Positions 58,556 through 64,000 of a stretch of 64,000 bases of DNA are shown here, one piece after another (within the stretch, counting starts at the first letter, position 1; every line of letters starts with the position of its first letter). The translations under genes were made by a program, and so were the position numbers. This stretch comes from Cupriavidus phytohabitans (GTDB lineage Bacteria > Pseudomonadota > Gammaproteobacteria > Burkholderiales > Burkholderiaceae): contig NZ_AUFE01000024.1 in the NCBI RefSeq assembly GCF_000426345.1, positions 32,154-96,153 on the forward strand, read 5' to 3'. The notes under the pieces were generated by a model that was not told the origin of the DNA, did not search any database, and saw only the letters and a program-made list of their open reading frames with translations.

Positions 58556-59446
58556 ATGGGTGACAAGCAAGCAGAGCGCAGCAATGGCGGCGACCAGGCC
58601 GCGTTGTGGAACGGCCCGACCGGCCAGGCCTGGGTCGCGCAGCAGGCGCTGCTCGACCGGATGCTCCAGCCGCTGGAAGCGCTGCTGGTCGGCGCGGTCG
58701 ATGCCGGCACGGCGCAGCATGTGCTCGACGTGGGATGCGGCGCGGGCGCGACGACGCTGGCGCTGGCGCGGCTGCTCGGGGCGCGCGGGCATTGCACGGG
58801 AATCGACATCTCCGGCCCGCTGGTGGACGTTGCGCGGTCGCGCGCGCAACGGGAAGGCGTTCAGGCGGCCTTTGTCCATTCGGATGCGCAAACCCATGCC
58901 TTCGCGCCGGGCAGCTTCGACGCCATCGTGTCGCGCCTTGGCGTGATGTTCTTCACCGACCCGGTCGCCGCCTTTGCCAACCTGCGACGTGCCGGGAAGC
59001 CGGGTGCCGCGTTGCACTGCCTCGCCTGGCGCAGCGCCGCGGACAACCCCTTCATGACCACCGCCGAGCGCGCCGCGGCGCCACTGTTGCCGAACCTGCT
59101 GCCACGGCAACCCGGTGCCCCCGGCCAGTTCGCGTTCGGCGGTCGCCGGTTCGTGCGGTCCATCCTCGAAGGCAGCGGCTGGACCGCCATCGACATCACG
59201 CCGATCGACGTGGCATGCGCGCTTCCAGCGCGCGCGCTGGAAGACTATTTCACGAACCTGGGCCCAGTCGGCCTGGCACTGGGTGATGCAGACGCAGGCA
59301 CGCGTGCCCGGGTTGTCGAAGTCGTCGGCAACGCCTTCAGGCCCTATGTGCATGGCCAGACTGTGCACTTCACCGCTGCCTGCTGGATGATTACCGCGCG
59401 GGTGCCTGCCGGCTCGAAGGCAGGGGAGACAGGCTGTCATGGCTGA
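58556..59446 (+). CDS. Class I SAM-dependent methyltransferase
   Basis: This 296-residue protein has a Rossmann methyltransferase core at about 40-170. It includes motif I VLDVGCGAGATTLALARLL, motif II-like CTGIDISGPLV and FDAIVSRLGVMFFTDPVAAF. The N-terminus (QAALWNGPTGQAWVAQQALL) is that of UbiE/small-molecule methyltransferases with a WxxPxGxxW lead. The substrate is unknown. GGAGAGG precedes ATG 58556. It was probably controlled by the now-dead merR gene on the far side of the IS element. Confidence 0.88.
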   Translation: MGDKQAERSNGGDQAALWNGPTGQAWVAQQALLDRMLQPLEALLVGAVDAGTAQHVLDVGCGAGATTLALARLLGARGHCTGIDISGPLVDVARSRAQREGVQAAFVHSDAQTHAFAPGSFDAIVSRLGVMFFTDPVAAFANLRRAGKPGAALHCLAWRSAADNPFMTTAERAAAPLLPNLLPRQPGAPGQFAFGGRRFVRSILEGSGWTAIDITPIDVACALPARALEDYFTNLGPVGLALGDADAGTRARVVEVVGNAFRPYVHGQTVHFTAACWMITARVPAGSKAGETGCHG

Positions 59447-59591
59447 CGCCAGGGTCCCGGGCTTGCCGCGCTCCACCATGAGGAATGTTTGTGTTCCGTG
59501 CGCTAACGTACGGAGCATCTGTTGCACAGGGCGAGAATAGGAACCCTTCGGCGCCATCGCGCACCGCATCCCGCTACCGCGGGGTAATTGC

Positions 59592-60734
59592 ATGGCAAGG
59601 CTTCCTGGCCGACTGGCCGCCTACGTCGCACTCAGCCTTCTGCTCGCCACCGGTGCGCAGGCTTCGGATATTGCCTGCCATCATGTGGCGGCTCCGCAGG
59701 CGGCCCGCTGCGACGGCCAGCCGGCCACAGCGAACACATGCAGGCATGCGGACAAGCCGCCGAGTGGCGTCGCCCTGATCTGCGACTACACGATGCTCCG
59801 CGGCACATATGAGCGCGTCTACGCCGAGCAGTTACAGCTCCTGCGCACCGGGGAAATTGGCCCGGATGAAATCGCCGCATGGCGAAGACTGCGCGATGCC
59901 TGCACCTCGGTGCCGTGCCTGGACAGGGTCTTTGCCAACTGGCGTGACTACGCGAGCCAGAAGCCTGTTCCCCCCGCTGCCCAGGCGCTCCCGGTACCCG
60001 CCAAAGCCGCGAGCAATGCCAGGAAGACCAAACCGGACGCTGGCATGCAGACGGCGGTGCGTCAGCCTCAGCCTGTCGCGAAGCCGGTGCCGCGGGAGAA
60101 ACAGCAGGAGAGGCAGCAGGAGAAGCCGCAGGAAAAGCAGCGGGACACCCAGCCCGCCACGGCGCGGCCCGCGTCTCCCGCCGCTTCGCAGCCGTTGGCG
60201 GAGGCCGTGTTGCCTGCAGAAGGCCGGGAGCAACCTGTCGCCCCTGTCGTGAAGAGCAGGCCGCTCCCCGATACGGTCCCACCACCTGCGCCGCAGCCTC
60301 CGCCTGAGTTCGTGGCCGACAGGAAAATCAACGAGCACCCCATCGCTCCGGCCACGACCGATCGGCCGCTCCCGGATGCCGCCCCTCTGGCCGCGCCGCA
60401 GCCTCCGCACCGGGCCGTGACCGAAAGAGAAACCCCAGAGCGCCCCGTCGCCCCGGTAGCGACCAATCAACCGCCTCCCGGCCCTGCCACCCGATGGACC
60501 CCCATCTACCCCATAGAGGGATCTTTGCCTGGCAGATGGGAACCACTTGGCGCGCTGGCATGGTTGATCCTGTGCGGCGTGTGCGTGGTCCGGTGGTGCC
60601 GGAGGAGACGGGTTGAATGGCTACCGGATGCCGCGCGCCGGCGCGAGCGGGCGCGGACCGCGACGCGGATCGTGCTGGTATCGGCGGGACTGATCGCCGT
60701 GAACAGCATCGTACTGTTCTGGATCCTGGCGTAA
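59592..60734 (+). CDS. Membrane-anchored exported protein with LprI-like domain (paralogue A)
   Basis: This 380-residue protein has a signal peptide (about 1-24, YVALSLLLATGAQA). A Cys-rich domain at about 25-120 ends DEIAAWRRLRDAC-x6-CLDRVF, the Trp/Arg-Asp-x-Cys...Cys-Leu pattern of LprI/DUF1311 lysozyme-inhibitor-like domains. About 180 residues of Pro/Gln/Glu-rich linker follow, with two Glu-rich repeats, then two C-terminal hydrophobic spans (LAWLILCGVCVVRWC, IVLVSAGLIAVNSIVLFWI). The family call is an inference from the motif. It is a clear paralogue of the gene at 61712, including the leader sequence. Confidence 0.72.
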   Translation: MARLPGRLAAYVALSLLLATGAQASDIACHHVAAPQAARCDGQPATANTCRHADKPPSGVALICDYTMLRGTYERVYAEQLQLLRTGEIGPDEIAAWRRLRDACTSVPCLDRVFANWRDYASQKPVPPAAQALPVPAKAASNARKTKPDAGMQTAVRQPQPVAKPVPREKQQERQQEKPQEKQRDTQPATARPASPAASQPLAEAVLPAEGREQPVAPVVKSRPLPDTVPPPAPQPPPEFVADRKINEHPIAPATTDRPLPDAAPLAAPQPPHRAVTERETPERPVAPVATNQPPPGPATRWTPIYPIEGSLPGRWEPLGALAWLILCGVCVVRWCRRRRVEWLPDAARRRERARTATRIVLVSAGLIAVNSIVLFWILA

Positions 60735-60754
60735 CGCCAGCCGTTGCCTTGCGC

Positions 60755-61288
60755 TCAGGCCGGGACACCGTCCCATGCCTGCCTGGCTGCCGTCTTCCAC
60801 CAGCAGGCCAGCAGGCTCGCCAACAGCCGCAAGCCACTGAGCGGATGCATCATGCATTGCCGCACCTGCTCGCTGCGGCTTTCGCCATAGAGGCACCACG
60901 TGCAGAAGTGCTCGCAGTTGTTGGTCAGCAGCCGGTAACGGTCTTCGCCCAGGCGCGAGCGCGCGCGCCTGACAGATTCGGCGACACCGTAGCGCGCCAT
61001 CGGCGTGGCCAGCACGGTGATGCCGCGCCCGGCGGCAAACGCAGCCAGGCCCAGTTCCTCCACCGGGCCGCGCTGCTGACGGTGGCAATAGCCAGCGTAG
61101 TGGACCACCTTGCCATCGCCGACGTAGATGCCGTGGTGCGCGTAACCGTGGCGCGGCGTCACAAGGTGCGCGCCGAGCGGCGGCTCGACGTCGGCAGCGA
61201 ACGGCAATGGCGAGGACAGTGAGGCTTCGGCTGGCAGGTAGCAAGCAGACCGTGCCGTCGCCATCCCTATTGTGTTGCAGAGCCTCAT
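60755..61288 (-). CDS. LRAT-like (NlpC/P60 superfamily) protein
   Basis: This 177-residue protein belongs to the lecithin:retinol acyltransferase-type, circularly permuted NlpC/P60 fold. The catalytic residues are visible: His in YAHHGIYVGDGKVVHYAG and Cys in LTNNCEHFCTWCLYGESR. Bacterial members may act as acyltransferases, phospholipases or amidases on lipids or peptides. A hydrophobic C-terminal stretch (LSGLRLLASLLACWW) may bind the membrane. GGGGAG lies 7 nt before ATG 61288. It is antisense-oriented between the two LprI-like paralogues. Confidence 0.85.
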   Translation of the reverse strand: MRLCNTIGMATARSACYLPAEASLSSPLPFAADVEPPLGAHLVTPRHGYAHHGIYVGDGKVVHYAGYCHRQQRGPVEELGLAAFAAGRGITVLATPMARYGVAESVRRARSRLGEDRYRLLTNNCEHFCTWCLYGESRSEQVRQCMMHPLSGLRLLASLLACWWKTAARQAWDGVPA

Positions 61289-61711
61289 TGCCGTCTCCCC
61301 TGTTGCCGGCCGCTAGCGGCGGCCCTGCCCGGTAACTGCATGGGGCATGCCAGTCGCGGCGCGGCTGGGAGCCAGGTGCAGCGGGGAACGCGTGGAGCCT
61401 TCGTATGCGGACGCCGGGAGACAAAGCCGGCTGGGGCGCAGGCTGTACGCCACCGCATCCGCAGCATTGGACTTCATGAAATGATCAAGCGCCGGGGAGG
61501 CTTTTGATCAAATGAGCAAGGCGCGCAGGAAGCGATCGCAAGGGCAGTGCGCCGCGCTCAATATGCAGTCCGCGGTGCGCCAGTGCCCGGGACACATCGC
61601 TGCCGTACCGTGTGCGACCGCACCGAACATCCGCGACAGAGCCGCAGAATAGGAGCCCATCGACGCCCCGTTTGCGCCGCCCCTCCCTCGGCATGCCCCC
61701 GGGGCGACAGG
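61289..61711. other. Intergenic region between LRAT gene and paralogue B (423 bp)
   Basis: No gene was recognised. It contains a paired TGATCAA motif (61482-61511). From about 61640 a stretch AGAATAGGA-x-CCC-x-TCG-x-CGCC matches the leader of paralogue A (about 59534-59557), showing that the duplication included upstream DNA. Confidence 0.55.
61482..61511. promoter_or_regulatory. Paired TGATCAA sites (operator candidate)
   Basis: TGATCAA (61482-61488) and TTGATCA (61504-61510) are inverted 22 bp apart, about two helical turns. The second is embedded in the palindrome TTGATCAA. They lie between the divergent LRAT gene and paralogue B. Confidence 0.35.
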
Positions 61712-62584
61712 ATGAAAAGGCTTCCGGCCCGTCTGGCCGCCTGCATCTCGATCAACCTTCTGCTCACCGCCGGTGCGCAGGCGTCGGATATCGCCTGCAA
61801 GCACGCGCTGCGTCACCCAGCCGCCCGCTGCGACGATCTGTTCGCCTCAGGAAGCCCATGCAGGGAAAGCCGGCAACCAAGCGCCGCCACCCTGATCTGC
61901 GACTACGCGATGCTCTATCGCAATCATGAACGCATTCATGCACAGCAGCAGCGACTGCTGCGCGCCGGCGCAATCGGGCAGGACGAGGTCATCGCATGGC
62001 GCCGGCGCCGGGATGCCTGCACGTCGGTGGCATGCCTGGACAGCGTCTTTGCCAGCTGGCGCCCGCACAGGAGCCGCAAGCCGGCTCCGCGCGCCACCGC
62101 ATCGCAACCCAACGCGCCCGAGGCGCCTGTGCACAACATTGCGAAGAACGAGCCGCAAGCGACGCCAAAGATGGCGCCCAGGCTGACGCGCCCAGGCCGG
62201 CCGCAGCCCGCGCCCCCGGACATCGCGCCCCAGCCTCCGCCTGGTTCCGTAGCCGGGTCGGGCGTTCTTGAAGACCCCGTCACACGCGCCGCAATCGATC
62301 GTCCGCCCCCGGCTCCCATACCGCTACGTACATCGCCGACTCGCGTGCAGGCATCGCGGCAAACCGGATGGGAATCGCTTGGCACGCTGGCGTGGCTGGG
62401 CATGTGCAGCGCGGGTATTTGCTGCTGGTCCCGCCGGACGCGGGGGGAATGGCTGCCGGGCGGACACCGCCTGCGCGAGCGCCTGCGCGACGCGTCGGCC
62501 ATGGTGCTGACGGTCTGGGGGCTGTCGATGCTGAATGCCGTGCTGTTCCTGTGCATCCTGGTGACAGGAGCATCCGCCTCATGA
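61712..62584 (+). CDS. Membrane-anchored exported protein with LprI-like domain (paralogue B)
   Basis: This 290-residue paralogue of the gene at 59592 has a signal peptide (ACISINLLLTAGAQA) and a Cys-rich domain starting SDIACKH. The core LICDYAMLYRNHERIHAQQQ is followed by WRRRRDACTSVACLDSVFAS, the same RDxC...CL motif. The Pro-rich linker is shorter (about 90 residues), followed by two C-terminal spans (LAWLGMCSAGICCW, VWGLSMLNAVLFLCILV). ATG 61712 aligns with the paralogue's start. The function is unknown, and an envelope location with both ends membrane-linked is inferred. Confidence 0.72.
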   Translation: MKRLPARLAACISINLLLTAGAQASDIACKHALRHPAARCDDLFASGSPCRESRQPSAATLICDYAMLYRNHERIHAQQQRLLRAGAIGQDEVIAWRRRRDACTSVACLDSVFASWRPHRSRKPAPRATASQPNAPEAPVHNIAKNEPQATPKMAPRLTRPGRPQPAPPDIAPQPPPGSVAGSGVLEDPVTRAAIDRPPPAPIPLRTSPTRVQASRQTGWESLGTLAWLGMCSAGICCWSRRTRGEWLPGGHRLRERLRDASAMVLTVWGLSMLNAVLFLCILVTGASAS

Positions 62585-62653
62585 GGCCAGGCCGCCGTCG
62601 CGCAATGCAACGCAGGCCTGGGCTTCCGGCATCAGTTCATCCAACCCGCTGAC

Positions 62654-62977
62654 TCACTCCGGCAACGGGTACTTCCTGGCATTCATCTCCATCTTGGCGC
62701 GCACCGCGGCATCAAGGTCGACACCCAGCGCCGTCACCAGTTGCGTCAGGTAGATGGTGATATCGGCCAGCTCCTGCTCCACGTGCTCGCGCTTGTGCGT
62801 CGACATGACCTGGCGCGACTCATCCTCGGTCTGCCACTGGAAGATCTCGACCAGCTCGGCCACCTCCACGCTCAGCGCCATCGCCAGGTTCTTGGGGCTG
62901 TGGTACTTGCCCCAGTTGCGGGCCTCGCCAAAGGCAAGGGCGGCTTGCTGGAGGTTATGGATGTCGATCAGTGGCAT
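62654..62977 (-). CDS. MazG-like nucleotide pyrophosphohydrolase
   Basis: This 107-residue all-alpha NTP-PPase of the MazG/dCTPase superfamily hydrolyses non-canonical NTPs to NMP and pyrophosphate. The metal-binding helices are visible as ALSVEVAELVEIFQW (ExxE) and HVEQELADITIYL (ExxD). KYHSPKNLAMAL is also typical. ATG 62977 (MPLIDIHNLQQAA) is the preferred start, with 63001 as an alternative, and neither has a strong ribosome-binding site. Confidence 0.88.
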   Translation of the reverse strand: MPLIDIHNLQQAALAFGEARNWGKYHSPKNLAMALSVEVAELVEIFQWQTEDESRQVMSTHKREHVEQELADITIYLTQLVTALGVDLDAAVRAKMEMNARKYPLPE

Positions 62978-63137
62978 GACGGGATGGCGTTGGGGCTTCA
63001 TGGCGGGCGGCCCTGCGACGGCGGCGCATCCGACAGCGGGGCGAAGCCGCAATTTAAGCACGTCCACGCCCGCTCGACAGCCCGTCATGCCGGGCTTACG
63101 CTACACGGGTGCATCGATCGTCGCAGCGGAGGTCCCC

Positions 63138-63797
63138 ATGCGCCCGACTCCCGGCCTGGCATTCGCCACCCTTGCCGGCACCGTTGCCTACCTGGCCATC
63201 GCGATCGCAGGCTGGGGCGGCATCGGCGCCTTCTTCGCGCATCCCGCGCGCGTGGCCCTCACCATCGTGCTGTTTGCACTGGCCGTGGCCGCGCTGTTCT
63301 CCGGCGGCAACATCAGCAGCGGCATGCGCGAAGACCGCGGCAACCGCTGGGTCTTGGGCGCGTTCGGCGTGCTGGGGCTGCTCGCGGCTTACCTCCCGGC
63401 CTATACCGACCGCATCGGCTTCTGGACGCTGGATGGCGATACCGTGCGCTGGATCGGCGTGGCCCTGTTTGCAGCCGGCGGCGTGCTGCGCTTGTGGCCG
63501 GTGTTCGTGCTCGGGCGCCGGTTCAGCGGGTTGGTGGCGATCCAGCCCGGGCATACGCTGGTGACGACCGGCATCTACGGCGTGATCCGGCATCCGAGCT
63601 ACCTCGGGTTCGTGATCAGTTCGCTGGGATGGGTGCTCGGATTCCGCTCGGGCGTGGGGGTGGTGCTGACGCTGGCGATGGTGCCGGTACTGCTGGCGCG
63701 CATCCGGGCGGAGGAAGCGCTGTTGCTCGACCAGTTTGGCGACGAGTACGCGGCGTACCGCGCCAGGACGCGGCGGTTGTTGCCGGGCCTCTATTGA
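63138..63797 (+). CDS. Isoprenylcysteine carboxyl methyltransferase-family membrane protein
   Basis: This 219-residue protein has five or six spans. The C-terminal ICMT/PEMT motif GHTLVTTGIYGVIRHPSYLG and the EExLLDQFGDEYAAYRARTRR box bind SAM in family members. The bacterial substrate is unknown (lipid or small-molecule methylation). GGAGG precedes ATG 63138 by about 6 nt. Longer in-frame extensions upstream are antisense to mazG and rejected. Confidence 0.88.
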   Translation: MRPTPGLAFATLAGTVAYLAIAIAGWGGIGAFFAHPARVALTIVLFALAVAALFSGGNISSGMREDRGNRWVLGAFGVLGLLAAYLPAYTDRIGFWTLDGDTVRWIGVALFAAGGVLRLWPVFVLGRRFSGLVAIQPGHTLVTTGIYGVIRHPSYLGFVISSLGWVLGFRSGVGVVLTLAMVPVLLARIRAEEALLLDQFGDEYAAYRARTRRLLPGLY

Positions 63798-64000
63798 TTA
63801 CCGCGCGCGGAGCCGGCCCACGCCGGAGGCAACCAGCGCTAGACTTTCCCGGTGCGCCGGGCCACAAGCGGGAAAAAGAGGGACAGATTTATTTCTGATC
63901 CAGATCTTGAAATAGTCGGACCTGAAAAATTCAGTCTGAGAGCTCAGCGTGACTGAAAGGCGGAGGATTCTGGGCCCTCATCAAACGACTGCGGCATGTG
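63798..64000. other. Right-hand end of window, no gene recognised
   Basis: The sequence turns AT-richer after about 63870. The string AGGGACAGATTTATTT (about 63880-63895) resembles leader or repeat sequence often seen near REP-associated Y1 transposase genes, but no coding frame supports this within the window. Confidence 0.3.

Noticed and set aside
62741..63898. A 385-codon plus-strand frame spanning mazG and the ICMT-like gene
   Set aside because: It is antisense to mazG and out of frame with the ICMT-like protein, whose SAM-binding motifs are clear in the other frame.

Overview
The window is GC-rich DNA with dense gene packing and a strong bias for G/C-ending codons. It looks like the main chromosome of a betaproteobacterium of the Burkholderiaceae, most probably Cupriavidus (necator/taiwanensis type). 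The assignment is an inference from protein style and from the gene order mreB-mreC-mreD-mrdA-rodA divergent from gatC-gatA-gatB, with minCDE nearby, lipA-lipB, and Bug-type binding proteins. No database was consulted.

Layout. 1-3.5 kb: end of an MCE (Mla-like) lipid ABC transporter operon plus a VanZ-family membrane protein. 3.5-6.0 kb: pxpB-pxpC-pxpA, the ATP-dependent 5-oxoprolinase. 6.0-7.9 kb: lipA and lipB (lipoate synthesis). 8.0-9.6 kb: a DUF2917 gene divergent from a LysR regulator. 9.6-17.7 kb, all minus strand: xerC with a DUF484 gene, then rodA, mrdA, mreD, mreC and mreB (cell elongation). 17.7-23.4 kb: a 625-bp intergenic region holding a candidate folded RNA, then gatC, gatA, two exported-protein genes, and gatB. 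23.5-29.0 kb: a Sel1-repeat protein, CorA, minCDE and a porin. 29.0-46.2 kb: a typical accessory metabolic and regulatory stretch. It includes two divergent OmpR-like response regulators, a Bug protein, an Fsr-type exporter with an AraC regulator, an M20 amidohydrolase, and a small catabolic cluster (GntR, FAH hydrolase, MFS carrier, Asp/Glu-racemase-fold enzyme). It continues with a GST, a glutathione peroxidase, a DHA2 exporter, a CBS protein, DbpA and a DUF72 protein. 46.4-49.7 kb: a DUF4382 lipoprotein and a chemoreceptor. 49.8-56.5 kb: a complete Wadjet (jetABCD) anti-plasmid system. 56.5-58.5 kb: a decayed merR gene and an IS200/IS605-type element with an intact tnpB. 58.5-64.0 kb: a methyltransferase, two paralogous membrane-anchored LprI-like exported proteins flanking an LRAT-type gene, a MazG-like pyrophosphohydrolase and an isoprenylcysteine-methyltransferase-like protein.

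The housekeeping half (elongasome, GatCAB, MinCDE, lipoate, 5-oxoprolinase) is conventional. The most interesting items are: (i) a possible multibranched RNA of about 120 nt between mreB and gatC; (ii) the Wadjet operon; (iii) the TnpB element inserted between a dead merR gene and a SoxR-box-like operator; (iv) the LprI-like/LRAT locus; (v) a response regulator with a degenerate receiver; and (vi) several well-formed operators and palindromic repeats. No rRNA, tRNA or CRISPR array was seen.
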